Shown here piece by piece: positions 28,645 to 37,771 of a stretch of 64,000 nt of DNA. The stretch is from Frankia sp. AiPa1. GTDB lineage: Bacteria > Actinomycetota > Actinomycetes > Frankiales > Frankiaceae. The notes beneath the pieces were generated by a model. The model had not been told where the DNA came from and did not search any database. It saw only the letters and a program-made list of their open reading frames with translations. The stretch lies in the NCBI RefSeq assembly GCF_023243075.1, contig NZ_JALKFZ020000001.1, positions 1-64,000 of the forward strand, read 5' to 3'. Both the position numbers and the translations under genes were made by a program. Each line of letters begins with the position of its first letter. Position 1 is the first letter of the stretch.

Positions 28645-29850
28645 TCACGGTACGGGGGGTGCCGGGTCGGTGCGGATCGGCATGAGCAGATAGCGGAAGG
28701 CGCCGTCCGCACCGGGTTGGCTGTCCTGTCTGCCGGGGAGCTTGCCGGTGAGGACGGCGGGACGGGCGGAGGCCTGCGCCGGGTCAGCGTCGACGAAGCC
28801 GACGGTGGCCTCGTCATCCTCGACCGCGCCGAGCCCGTCCAGCAGGTAGGTCGGGTTGAACAGAACGGACAGCTCGGGCCCGGAGTACTCGACCGGGATC
28901 GTCTCGCGGCCCTGGGCGCCGGTGCCGTCGCCGGCCTCGGCGATGATCTGATCGTGGGCGACGGTGAAACGCAGCGGGGCGGTACGGGTGGCGACGACGG
29001 CCACCCGGCGCACCGCGGCGGCCAGCGTCGCGGTCGGCGCGGTGACCGTGTACGCGGCCGAGTCGGGCAGCAGTTTGCGGTAGTTCGGGAATGCGCCCTC
29101 GATGAGGCTGACGATCGTCTGCCGGCCGGCGGCGGCAAGACCCAGCCGGGCGCCGGCCGGGTCGGACACGTCGAGACCGACGACGATCCGGGACGCCGGG
29201 GTGGGGGTTCGGGCGACCTCGGCAAGCACCCGCGCCGAAACGTGGGCCAGCGCGCATGGGTCCTCGACAGTCGGTTGCCAGCTGATCCCCCGCACCGCCA
29301 ACCGGTAGCGATCGGTGGCCGCGAGCGTCAGCCCCCGCCCGGAGATCTCCAGCCGGATCGCGGTGAGCACCGGCACGGTCTCATCCCGCGCGGCCGCCGG
29401 CGCGACCTGGCCGACCGCGGCGGCGAACCCGAGCGTGTCGACCTCGCCGATCGTCGCGGGAAAACGCGGCAGCTCGGGATAGTCGACCACGTCCATCAGC
29501 GGAACGGTGAAGCGAACGCTGCCGCAGCGCAGCACGAGCCGGTCGCCCTCGACCGCGACATCGATGGTCGCGGCGGGCAGGCTGCGGACGATGTCGGCGA
29601 GCAGCCGCCCGGGCACGAGCAGCCGGCCCGGCTCGGCCACATTGGCCTCGGCCTGCGCCCGCACCGCGACCTCGGCGTCGAAGGCACAGACCCGCAGGCC
29701 GGGCACGGCCCCGGCACCCTCGGTGGGCCCGGTGGCCTCAAGCAACAGGCCGGCGAGGGCGTTCGGGGCCAGACCCGGACGACTGGGCAGGTGCCGGGCG
29801 GCCCAGCCGGTCGCGTCGGCGAACACGTCGCGTTCCACGCTGAACCTCAT
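28645..29850 (-). CDS. dnaN: DNA polymerase III subunit beta (sliding clamp), paralogue-type locus
   Basis: The clamp encircles DNA and tethers the replicative polymerase. The 401-residue product begins MRFSVERDVFADATGWAARH and has three repeated clamp folds. Recognisable segments are LLVPGRLLADIVRSLP, LTLAATDRYRLAVR and the C-terminal YLLMPIR. ATG 29850 is chosen because the family starts here; the open frame continues upstream into HK coding sequence. There is no dnaA, recF or gyrase nearby, so this is probably an extra copy and not the replication-origin clamp. It is also longer than usual (about 375), with extra Ala/Gly residues and a Pro-rich end. GACAAT lies 7 bases before the ATG. Confidence 0.85.
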   Translation of the reverse strand: MRFSVERDVFADATGWAARHLPSRPGLAPNALAGLLLEATGPTEGAGAVPGLRVCAFDAEVAVRAQAEANVAEPGRLLVPGRLLADIVRSLPAATIDVAVEGDRLVLRCGSVRFTVPLMDVVDYPELPRFPATIGEVDTLGFAAAVGQVAPAAARDETVPVLTAIRLEISGRGLTLAATDRYRLAVRGISWQPTVEDPCALAHVSARVLAEVARTPTPASRIVVGLDVSDPAGARLGLAAAGRQTIVSLIEGAFPNYRKLLPDSAAYTVTAPTATLAAAVRRVAVVATRTAPLRFTVAHDQIIAEAGDGTGAQGRETIPVEYSGPELSVLFNPTYLLDGLGAVEDDEATVGFVDADPAQASARPAVLTGKLPGRQDSQPGADGAFRYLLMPIRTDPAPPVP

Positions 29851-29890
29851 GGGCCCGATTGTCCCCGTCACCAGCCGGAAATCGCCGCAT

Positions 29891-32482
29891 TCACCGGCCG
29901 GTGTCCGTGTTCGGCGAACCGGCAGACGCCGCGGACGACACCTGGACCACGTCTGGCGCCACCCGGCGACCCTCCGGTGCACCGCTCGGCGGTCCGCTCG
30001 GCCTCCCGCGCGACCGCCCGTCGACCGGCACCGGCCTGCCCAGGGCGTCACCGCAGGCGTCGACCGAGGCCTCGGGGGCACGGTCGGCCCAGTGGAATTC
30101 CAGCGCGAGCCGGCCGTCGTCCTGGTCGGAATGCACGCCCACCGGTCCGGGCCGGCCGAATCCCGTCCAGCCGGGCGGGATCTGCGTGCCCGCCATCGTC
30201 AGGGTGAGGCTCCCCGCGCCGGTGGCCGAGCACAGGAAGGTCAGCAGCGCCTCGCCACGCGGTGCCGCCCGCAGCGCCCGCGGCAGCATCCGGGCCAGCT
30301 CGATGGGCACGGCCGCCGGCGCGAGTCGCAGTTCTCCGGCCGCCTGGATCTCGACCCGCAGCCCGCGTTCCTCCGCCTCGTACACAGCGACGACCAGATC
30401 GCCGAGCGCCCCGGCCTGGCTGGTGGCCAGGGTGCGCCGAATCCTCGTGGCACAGTATCGGCAGCGGTCCCGCACGGTCCGGTCGCGCGGATCAACCTGC
30501 CCGTCGCGCACCGCGGCGAGCATCGGCAGGACGTCTCGGTCGATCATGGCGAGAGTGCGTTTCCGGTCGGTCCGGATGAGCAGCTGTGCCTCACGGGCCG
30601 CCGCCGCATGGGCCTCGGCGTCGAAGGCCTGGGCGGCGGCCTGCGCCGACCGGCGCAGCACCGGGCCGCCCATCGCGCCCATGACCTGCAGCGCCACCGT
30701 GGCCGCCAGCTCGGAGATGAGCTGGGTCGCCGCGATCGGCCCGGGTACTCCCGGCGCGAACGCGAGGACGACGAGGGTCGCATCGGAGGCGAGAAGTGCG
30801 AGGAGCCATTCGCCCCGCGGGCGGCAGACGGTGACCAGCATGAGGATCAGCGGCAGGGGCAGCACGGCCCAGATCGCGAGCCGGCCCGCGCTGAAATGGC
30901 CATCGGTGCCGAACGCGGCCGTCCCGACGATCACTGCCAGCGTGAGCGCCGTGAGGCCCAGGGCCTCCGTCCGGGTCGCCGGGCGGTGCCGGACCCGCCG
31001 GGCGACCACCAGGACACCAGCCCCGAGCAGCACCCATCCACCTAGCCCGACCCCCCTGCCCGGAGCGGCCAGCGCCACCAGCCCGGTGCACGGATACCAG
31101 ACGGCGAGTGCCCGCACAGCCGCCCGTCGTAATCCCGCCGCGTACGCTGCGCGCAGCGCCTCGGTGGACGTGACCCGGGAGCCGGTCGCCTCGCGGCCCA
31201 CGGCACGAGGGCCGGTGGCGACCGCTGTACCGGGGTTTTCGCGTCGCCGGCCGGACCCGGCTGGTTGCGCCGGGGCGAGGCCGGAGCAGGTGACCAGCAC
31301 CCGGGTGCCGCGCCCGGGGGCCGAGTCCACCTGCACCCGGCCGCCGATCTCCACCACCCGCGCCCGCACGGAGCGGCTCAGCCCAAACCGGTCGGCCGGC
31401 ACCGCCGACGGGTCGAAGCCACGCCCCAAGTCCCGGACCAGCACACTCACCACACCCTGCGCGCGGTGCACCGTGACCCAGGCTTGCCCGGTGCCCGCGT
31501 GGCGGCGCACATTGGTCAGCAGCTCACCCACCACCGCGACCAGCACGTGCGCGACGTGACCTGGCACCCGACCGCACTGGCCGTCCAGGGTGACGTCCAG
31601 GCCGCGTAGGCCGGCGCTCGCCACGACGGCCGTGAGCCGGGTGTCGAGATCCTCCGTGGCCCGGGCGGGCCCGTCGAACAGGCCCCCGACCGCAAGGATC
31701 GCCTCGGCTGACTGCGCCCGGGTGAACGCGCGGTCGTCGCCGGCTCCCCAGGCGATGCCGGCGAGGGTGTTGAGGACCGTGTCGTGCACGACCCGCTCCC
31801 GTTCCCGCTCCGCCTGCGCGCGGGCGGCGGCGATCCGCTCGGTCCGGTGCTGGTCGGCGGCGGCCCGCAGCCAGCCGTCGGCCTCGGCAGTGATCACGCC
31901 GAGGTGCCGCACGGCCATCCGTACCAGCAGGGACATGGAGACGAGCAGCAGGATCGCGACGGCGACCCGGCGCGGCCCGTCACCAGGGTCCGCGGCGGCC
32001 CGCACCACCGTCGGCGGGTCGCCGGCGGTGGTGCCGCCGAACGCCGCGGCGACCTGGCCCGCGAGGACGGCACCGACGACGAGCGCGGCGGCAAGAGCGG
32101 CGAGGCTCGCACCGAAGACGCGGCGACCCGCGCAGGAGCCCGCGGTGATGGCGGCATGCGAGCAGGCCAGGAACACGCCGGTACCGAGTCCGCCGACCAG
32201 TGCCGGCGGCAGCAGAGCCCCGGCGAGCAGCGCCGCCGCGACCCCGACCGCCACGTTCGCGACCACGAGCGCGGGGCCAAGCCCACGGAGCAGACTCACG
32301 GCGAGATAGGCGAAAGCCCAGGCCAGGACCATCAGCATCCCGGCGAACGCGGCCAGATGCCGCTCATACCAGGACCACCACACCACCAGATGCAGTGCCG
32401 CGGTGACACCCCACAGCACCCGCAGGACCGCGAGGGTGCGCACGGTGATGGTGGTGAGACCCTCCGAGGCGTTGTCCGGCAC
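29891..32482 (-). CDS. Membrane histidine kinase with a second, degenerate kinase-like module
   Basis: From GTG 32482 the product is 863 residues. The first half has five or six membrane helices (about 10-200), the phosphoacceptor box ERVVHDTVLNTLAG (His233) and a HATPase domain with N-box GELLTNVRRHAG (about 318), DLGRGFDP and GLSRSVRARV. After about residue 410 the plan repeats: more membrane helices (about 455-620), then KRTLAMIDRDVLPMLAAV, where the histidine position is Asp, and an ATPase-like region that has lost its motifs. So an active NarL-type kinase seems fused to a pseudo-kinase. No response regulator is adjacent. The longer frame to 32890 overlaps manC and is rejected. dnaN follows 40 bases on. 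Confidence 0.78.
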   Translation of the reverse strand: MPDNASEGLTTITVRTLAVLRVLWGVTAALHLVVWWSWYERHLAAFAGMLMVLAWAFAYLAVSLLRGLGPALVVANVAVGVAAALLAGALLPPALVGGLGTGVFLACSHAAITAGSCAGRRVFGASLAALAAALVVGAVLAGQVAAAFGGTTAGDPPTVVRAAADPGDGPRRVAVAILLLVSMSLLVRMAVRHLGVITAEADGWLRAAADQHRTERIAAARAQAERERERVVHDTVLNTLAGIAWGAGDDRAFTRAQSAEAILAVGGLFDGPARATEDLDTRLTAVVASAGLRGLDVTLDGQCGRVPGHVAHVLVAVVGELLTNVRRHAGTGQAWVTVHRAQGVVSVLVRDLGRGFDPSAVPADRFGLSRSVRARVVEIGGRVQVDSAPGRGTRVLVTCSGLAPAQPAGSGRRRENPGTAVATGPRAVGREATGSRVTSTEALRAAYAAGLRRAAVRALAVWYPCTGLVALAAPGRGVGLGGWVLLGAGVLVVARRVRHRPATRTEALGLTALTLAVIVGTAAFGTDGHFSAGRLAIWAVLPLPLILMLVTVCRPRGEWLLALLASDATLVVLAFAPGVPGPIAATQLISELAATVALQVMGAMGGPVLRRSAQAAAQAFDAEAHAAAAREAQLLIRTDRKRTLAMIDRDVLPMLAAVRDGQVDPRDRTVRDRCRYCATRIRRTLATSQAGALGDLVVAVYEAEERGLRVEIQAAGELRLAPAAVPIELARMLPRALRAAPRGEALLTFLCSATGAGSLTLTMAGTQIPPGWTGFGRPGPVGVHSDQDDGRLALEFHWADRAPEASVDACGDALGRPVPVDGRSRGRPSGPPSGAPEGRRVAPDVVQVSSAASAGSPNTDTGR

Positions 32483-32609
32483 GGGTACCAGTGTCGTCCG
32501 CGGACCTACCGGGGCACCGCCCGATCCGCCGCGAACTCCGATCCCGTGCGATCCGGAACATCCGGCCCGGCGCAGCGCTCCGACCGTACCGAGCCAGACA
32601 CCCGGCGGG

Positions 32610-33683
32610 TCAGGTGCGGTCCGAGCTGAAGCGGACGGCCCCGGCCGCCAACCGGGCACCCGGGAACACCCGGGCTCCCGCGCGCAGCTCGTTACCCGCC
32701 TCCAGAACAGCACCGTCGCCGACGACGACACCGTCAAGGACGACGCCAGGCCCGATGACGGCGCCCCGGCCGATGACACTGTCCCGCACCGAGGCACCCG
32801 CCTCGATGACGGCGCCGTCGAACAGCACGGCGCCGTCGACGGCGGCGCCGGTTCCCACCCGGGCGCCCGCGCCGACGGTGGCTCCCCCACCGATCTTGGC
32901 GTCGGTGGCGACGACGGCGCCGGCCAGGACCAGGCAGTCCCCGACCGGGCCGGGCAGGGCAGAGGAGGCGATCCGCCCGGTCACCAGGTCGCGGCTACCC
33001 TGGACGAAGGCGCCCGGAGTACCGAGGTCGAGCCAGTAGGTGCTGTCCGGGTAGCCGAAGACCGGGGTGCCGGCGGCGAGCATCCCGGGGAAGGACTCCC
33101 GCTCGACCGAGACGGGCCGACCCGCCGGGATCGTGTCGATCACCGAGCGACGGAAGACGTAGCAGCCCGCGTTGATCAGATTGGTGGGCGGGTCGGGCGT
33201 CTTCTCGAGGAACGCGGTGACCCGGCCGGCGCCATCGGTCGGAACGACACCGAAGGCCCGGGGGTCGACGACCTGGGTCAGATGCAGGGTGACGGCGGCA
33301 TCGGTGTCAGTGTGCCGACGGACCAGCGCCGCGATGTCCAGGCCGGACAGGATGTCCCCGTTGAAGATCACGACAGGCTCGTCGGGGCCGCTGCGCAGCC
33401 GCCCGGCGACGTTGCGGATGGCGCCGCCGGTCCCCAGTGGCTCCGTTTCGGTGACGTACTCGAGCTCCAGCCCGTGTGCGCTGCCGTCGCCGAAGTACTC
33501 CTCGAAGACCTCGGCGCGATAGGAGGTGGCGAGCACCACCCGGTCGATCCCGGCGTCACGCGCCCGGGCCAGCATGTGCGCGGTGACCGGCACCCCCGCG
33601 ACCGGCAGCATCGGCTTGGGCGCCGACATGGTGAGAGGGCGTAGACGGGTCCCCTGACCGCCGACAAGCATCACTGCGTCCAT
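32610..33683 (-). CDS. manC: Mannose-1-phosphate guanylyltransferase / NDP-sugar pyrophosphorylase
   Basis: It makes GDP-mannose from mannose-1-phosphate and GTP. The 357 residues begin with the nucleotide loop MLVGGQGTRLRPLT, then APKPMLPVAGVP, VIFNGDILSG and INAGCYVFRR. The C-terminal third is a left-handed beta-helix of hexapeptide repeats (KIGGGATVGAGARVGTGAAV). This is the form named ManB/ManC in mycobacteria, where it also sits beside wbbL. Specificity for GDP-mannose over dTDP-glucose is inferred from that context and the nearby manA and manB. ATG 33683 is the normal family start. Confidence 0.88.
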   Translation of the reverse strand: MDAVMLVGGQGTRLRPLTMSAPKPMLPVAGVPVTAHMLARARDAGIDRVVLATSYRAEVFEEYFGDGSAHGLELEYVTETEPLGTGGAIRNVAGRLRSGPDEPVVIFNGDILSGLDIAALVRRHTDTDAAVTLHLTQVVDPRAFGVVPTDGAGRVTAFLEKTPDPPTNLINAGCYVFRRSVIDTIPAGRPVSVERESFPGMLAAGTPVFGYPDSTYWLDLGTPGAFVQGSRDLVTGRIASSALPGPVGDCLVLAGAVVATDAKIGGGATVGAGARVGTGAAVDGAVLFDGAVIEAGASVRDSVIGRGAVIGPGVVLDGVVVGDGAVLEAGNELRAGARVFPGARLAAGAVRFSSDRT

Positions 33684-33709
33684 GCAGCGCAGTGTCGCAG
33701 AACACGGGG

Positions 33710-33747
33710 TAGCTCTTCGAGGGAGCTAGAAGGGCGAACCCTCGCCC
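33710..33747. other. Two adjacent hairpins between wbbL-like gene and manC
   Basis: TAGCTC, 7 bases, GAGCTA (33710-33728) and GGGCGA, ACCC, TCGCCC (33732-33747) are perfect inverted repeats in the 257-bp gap upstream of manC. They could terminate, attenuate or bind a regulator; no U-tract follows. Confidence 0.4.
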
Positions 33748-33940
33748 AAACACAACGTCATCAGTCCGACACGTTATGCGGGCACCTGACCTCTCTCGAG
33801 CGCGGCGGTCGGCACCAGTACGACACGCTCCGCCAGGATCCCTCCCACCCGCGGCGCGAAATGCGACGAAGCCCACACGGTCCGCATCGTCCCGCGATGG
33901 AGCCGCGGCCCGGTCCGGACCGGGGTCCGCGGGACCGCGA

Positions 33941-34861
33941 TCAGTCCTCGGCGGCGGTGCCGCGGGCCGGGAGCAGGCGGGCGGAGCGCGTCGCCCGGGC
34001 CCCCGCGCTGTCCTTGGCGAAGGCCAGGACCAGCAGGAGCCGGGCACCCAGCCCCACGCCGAGCAGGAGCCGCAGCGGAGCCTTCGCCGGTCCCGGGTAC
34101 TGCCGGGACAGGTAGCGGAACATGCTGCGATGGTGGGCGAGCACCATCCGCCGGGACGACCGTTTCGTCGAGTGCCCGCCGAGGTGCTCCACCACCGCGG
34201 ACGGCACGTACACCGACTGCCAGGACGACTGTCCGAGGCGCTGCCCCAGATCGACGTCCTCCATGAACATGAAGTAAGACTCGTCGAAGCCGCCGACCGC
34301 GTCGAACGCCTCGCGGCGCAGCAGCTGGCAGGAACCGGACAGCCAGCCGGCCGCCATCTCGCGCGGCGCCCCCCGCTCCCGGCGGTAGGAGGCGGTCCAC
34401 GGGTTCGTCGGCCAGCACCAGCCGAGCAGCGCGTGGCCGATGCCGCGGCCCAGGGAGGGCAGGTCCCGGGCGGACGGGTAGAGCGCACCGTCGGGGTTGG
34501 TGATGCCGGGGCCGAACGCGCCGCCGCGGGGCCAGCGCCCGGCGGCGGCGATCAGGTCATCCAGCGCGCCCGGGGCGAACGCGATGTCGGCGTTGGCGAA
34601 GACCAGCCATGGCCCGCCCGCGCCGCTGGCCCCCCGGTTGATCGCGCTGCCGTAGCCGAGGTTTCGCCCGGGCCGCACGAGGCTCACCCGCGGCCTGGTC
34701 TGGACGGCGCGAGTACCCGCGTCCAGGTGCGGTGAGTTGTCGACGATGACGACCTCGTAGGACCGGCCGGTGGCCTTCTCCAGCGAGTCGAGGAAGGCCC
34801 CGATGATCTCCCCGGACTGATAGGTCACGACCACGATCCGGATCTCCGGCCCCACATCCAT
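33941..34861 (-). CDS. Glycosyltransferase family 2, WbbL-like rhamnosyltransferase
   Basis: The 306-residue product (from ATG 34861) is a GT-A enzyme: IRIVVVTYQSGEIIGAFLDSL, VDNSPHLD, NLGYGSAINRG, then the metal site FANADI and the acceptor-side segment GGFDESYFMFMEDVDLGQRL. It ends with an amphipathic or hydrophobic stretch (RLLLGVGLGARLLLVLAF). It resembles WbbL, which puts rhamnose on GlcNAc-PP-decaprenol to begin the cell-wall linker, and the wbbL-manC order matches mycobacteria. GTG 34891 would add 10 residues and is also possible. The Pro/Ala-rich tail is variable. Sugar specificity is inferred only from resemblance. Confidence 0.82.
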   Translation of the reverse strand: MDVGPEIRIVVVTYQSGEIIGAFLDSLEKATGRSYEVVIVDNSPHLDAGTRAVQTRPRVSLVRPGRNLGYGSAINRGASGAGGPWLVFANADIAFAPGALDDLIAAAGRWPRGGAFGPGITNPDGALYPSARDLPSLGRGIGHALLGWCWPTNPWTASYRRERGAPREMAAGWLSGSCQLLRREAFDAVGGFDESYFMFMEDVDLGQRLGQSSWQSVYVPSAVVEHLGGHSTKRSSRRMVLAHHRSMFRYLSRQYPGPAKAPLRLLLGVGLGARLLLVLAFAKDSAGARATRSARLLPARGTAAED

Positions 34862-35052
34862 GTCCACGCCCGCCCGTCTCGCCGACCCCACCGTGACCGG
34901 CGCCCCCGCCTCGGGCGACTCAGACGCGACCCCGCGCGTGGCCCGACGGCGCCGCCTACGGCCGGGACGCCGGGCGGGTACGCCACGAAGACCGTAGCGC
35001 GGCCTTTGCGACCCTCTGCGCCCCGGGGTGGCCGTCGGCGCATCGACCCGGC

Positions 35053-36183
35053 TCAGCGCTCGGCGACCGCCCGGGCGTAGCTGGCCAGGTGCGCCTCGGC
35101 GCTGGCCGCCCAGGTGAACTCCCGGGCCCGGTCAAGGCCGGCCCGGCCGAGGGCGTCCCGCCGTTCGGCGTCGTCGAGCAGGTTGCCCATCTCCCGGCCG
35201 ATGGAGTCCGCGTCCGGCTGGGTGTAGGCGACGGCGTCACCGCCGACCTCCGGCAGGGACAGCCGCGGTGTGGTGAGCACCGGCGCGCCGCAGGCCATGG
35301 CCTCGAGTACCGGCAGACCGAACCCCTCGCCGTGCGACGGGTACGCCACGAGCGTCGCCCCGCCGAGATACCCGGGCAGGTCGGAGAAGCGCAGATAGCC
35401 TGGCCGGATCACCCGCAGGTGGCTCGGCACGGAGGCCACCGCGGCGTCCACGTCGTCGTCCCAGCCGGAACCGCCGGCCAGCACCAGCACGGGAGGCTCG
35501 TCGCGCCAGTGCACCGCCTCGGCCCAGCCGCGGATGAGGCTCGGCACGTTCTTGCGCGGCTCGAGCATGCCGAGGAACGCCACATAACGGGAGTCCCCGA
35601 GGCCGAGCCGGCGGCGCACGCGCACCCGGTCCTCCTCCGTCGGCGGGTGGAAAGTCGAGGTGTCGACGCCGTGGTACGCGACGTCGGTGGTCGTGGACTC
35701 GGCATCGAGCACGCGGACGAGCTCGTCGCGGGTGGCCTTGGACGGCACGATGATGCGCGCCGCGCGACGCACGGCGGTACGCATCGCCGAGCGGAAGAAC
35801 GTGCCCTTCACGGCCGTGTGCATATCCGGCTCGGTGAAGAACGTGACGTCGTGGATGGTCACGCAGACGGGCTGCTGCGCCCGCAGCGGCATGGTGTAGT
35901 GCGGCGAGTGGATGACGGCGGCATTGACCTGTTCCGCCACCAACGGCAGGCCGGTCTGTTCCCACGCCAGCCGCGCCGGCCGATGGGCGATGGCGGCCGG
36001 CCCGGACAGAACGGTGGCGTGTGGTGCCATCCGGCTGTACCGTTCTTCATCCGACCGTTGGCAGACGAGCGCCATGTCAGCGCCGGCCGCGCCCAGCGCC
36101 GCGACCAGCCCGTCGACATAACGCCCCACGCCACCACGGTCCGCCGGGACCGAAGTCGCGTCGACGAGCACCCGGGGTCCCAC
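35053..36183 (-). CDS. Glycosyltransferase family 4
   Basis: This 376-residue GT-B enzyme has the N-terminal glycine-rich acceptor loop PADRGGVGRYVDGLV and HDVTFFTEPD. The C-terminal nucleotide-sugar domain has LGMLEPRKNV and the E-x7-E segment HGEGFGLPVLEAMACGAPVL. Mannosyl or similar transfer is typical of such enzymes, but the sugar cannot be read from the sequence. GTG 36183 is used because GGAAGGAG lies 5 bases before it; the frame upstream (MKRAATRARV) lacks that support. A perfect hairpin lies just upstream at 36203-36222. It follows another GT4 gene on the same strand (82-bp gap) and is probably co-transcribed. Confidence 0.88.
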   Translation of the reverse strand: MGPRVLVDATSVPADRGGVGRYVDGLVAALGAAGADMALVCQRSDEERYSRMAPHATVLSGPAAIAHRPARLAWEQTGLPLVAEQVNAAVIHSPHYTMPLRAQQPVCVTIHDVTFFTEPDMHTAVKGTFFRSAMRTAVRRAARIIVPSKATRDELVRVLDAESTTTDVAYHGVDTSTFHPPTEEDRVRVRRRLGLGDSRYVAFLGMLEPRKNVPSLIRGWAEAVHWRDEPPVLVLAGGSGWDDDVDAAVASVPSHLRVIRPGYLRFSDLPGYLGGATLVAYPSHGEGFGLPVLEAMACGAPVLTTPRLSLPEVGGDAVAYTQPDADSIGREMGNLLDDAERRDALGRAGLDRAREFTWAASAEAHLASYARAVAER

Positions 36184-36202
36184 GGCGCTCCTTCCCTGAC
36201 GC

Positions 36203-36222
36203 GCCACCCTGGCACGGGTGGC
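36203..36222. other. Perfect 7-bp hairpin between two GT4 genes
   Basis: GCCACCC, 6-base loop TGGCAC, GGGTGGC. It lies in the 82-bp gap, 20 bases before the GTG at 36183, so it could act as a weak terminator or leader structure. Confidence 0.35.
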
Positions 36223-36265
36223 TGCTCGCTTCACGGTGACCGCTTGCTACTCAACGGGGGCAACA

Positions 36266-37663
36266 CTACGCCCGCCCGTCGTCAACGACGGACACGGCAG
36301 GTGAACCGCAGACTCGACGGTAGAGCGCCCACGTCGACTCTGCCGCCGCCTTCCAGGTAAACGTCTGGGCCCGGGAGCGTCCGGCAGCCGACAGCCGGTC
36401 CCGCAGCAGCGGATCGCCGATGATGCGGGCCACCGCCCCCGCTACGCCTGCGGCGTCTCCGACCCCCACGACCAGCGCCGCCTGACCGGCCACCTCGACC
36501 AGCGCCGGGGCGTCGGAGACGACCACGGGCACACCGTGCGCCATCGCCTCGACAACGGGCAGGCCGAAGCCCTCCGACCGGCTCGGCGCGAGCAGCACAC
36601 CGGCCCGCGCGAGCACGACGGCGAGATCCTCGTCACTGATCCGCCCAAGGGTGCGGACCCGATCAGTGCCAAGGCCCATCCGCCCAGCCTCGGCCCGGAC
36701 ATCCAACCCGCCCCACCCGGTCGCGCCGACGTGCACCAGTGGCAGGCCTGGATCATCGGGGTGCCCCAGCGCGGCCAGCGCCGTGTCCAGCCCCTTGCGC
36801 GGCTCGAGGGTGGCCAGGGTCAGCAGGTAGCGGCCCGGCGGCGGCAGGCCCAGCCGGGCTGCCCGGGCCTCGGCGTCCGGCGGCACCCGGACGACCGCGT
36901 CCGCGACGCCCTCACCGATGACATGCAGCCGCTGCGGGTCCAGCGGCAGATGCCGGGCCACCTCCACGGCCACCGCCAGGGTCGGGACGATCACCGCGTC
37001 GGCGAGTCGGGCCGCCCGCTCGCCCATCTGCCGATGCCAGCGCGCGCCATGCGCGGTCAGCGTCTCGGGATGGGTCCAGGGCACCGCGTCGTGGATGGTG
37101 ACCACCAGCTTCGGCCGTGGGCGGGCTCGCTCGAGGGCATCCGCGAGGGAGCCCCGCCACGTCCATTCGGAGCCGATCCGCCCGCGCGGCGCACCCCCGT
37201 CGCCCGGCGCGCGCTGGCTCTCTCGGCCGCCCTTGCCGTCCTGCTCGCCTCGTTCGTTCGGGTCACCCATCCCGCCGGGGCCGCCCCGCGCCAGCTGCCA
37301 CTCCTGATTGGCCGGCCCACCACGCAGCCAGTCGGCGGCCACCCGGACCGCCTGGCCGTTCGTACCGCCAGCGGGTGGGAGCAGCAGCGTCGGCGCGTGC
37401 AGGACGTCGACACCGCGCGGCGCCGGACCCACCCCACGCGACCACGCCGCGGCCAGCGCCCGCCGGGGCAGGGGCAGCCGCATGGGGCCCAGGACGCCCG
37501 GCAGCGCCGCGGTGTGGAAGTCCCGGTGCGCGGCGCACCAGCCGGCCACCGCGTCCCCCGGGGCGGCCGTGCGGGCGAGCGCGGCGGCGAGCTCGGCACT
37601 GTACCGGCCAGTACCCCCCGGCACGGGGGCGAGCAGCTGCTCGACCAGAAAGCCCACACGCAC
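36266..37663 (-). CDS. Glycosyltransferase family 4
   Basis: The 465-residue GT-B protein begins MRVGFLVEQLLAPVPGGTGRYSAEL with the usual glycine-rich loop. It has the donor-site segments LTLATLEPRKGLDTAL and SRSEGFGLPVVEAMAHGVPV (E-x7-E). A long insertion of about 70 residues near 115-185 (Gly/Arg/Glu-rich, RGGPGGMGDPNERGEQDGKG) separates the lobes and explains the extra length. The GTG start is immediately where the family begins. Role: sugar transfer to the surface glycan; acceptor and sugar unknown. It is upstream of the GT4 at 35053 on the same strand. Confidence 0.87.
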   Translation of the reverse strand: MRVGFLVEQLLAPVPGGTGRYSAELAAALARTAAPGDAVAGWCAAHRDFHTAALPGVLGPMRLPLPRRALAAAWSRGVGPAPRGVDVLHAPTLLLPPAGGTNGQAVRVAADWLRGGPANQEWQLARGGPGGMGDPNERGEQDGKGGRESQRAPGDGGAPRGRIGSEWTWRGSLADALERARPRPKLVVTIHDAVPWTHPETLTAHGARWHRQMGERAARLADAVIVPTLAVAVEVARHLPLDPQRLHVIGEGVADAVVRVPPDAEARAARLGLPPPGRYLLTLATLEPRKGLDTALAALGHPDDPGLPLVHVGATGWGGLDVRAEAGRMGLGTDRVRTLGRISDEDLAVVLARAGVLLAPSRSEGFGLPVVEAMAHGVPVVVSDAPALVEVAGQAALVVGVGDAAGVAGAVARIIGDPLLRDRLSAAGRSRAQTFTWKAAAESTWALYRRVCGSPAVSVVDDGRA

Positions 37664-37771
37664 GGCTCACAGTCTGCCCCCGGCACGTCGCGCTGTCGGG
37701 ACGGCCCCCCACCTCGCACTCGCGCCGCGCGCCGTCGCCGCCGGCGGTTACGGAGGGTTACCGAATGGTGG

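Noticed and set aside
32483..32890. N-terminal extension of the double histidine kinase
   Set aside because: It overlaps the conserved end of manC on the same strand, and the translated text is low complexity.
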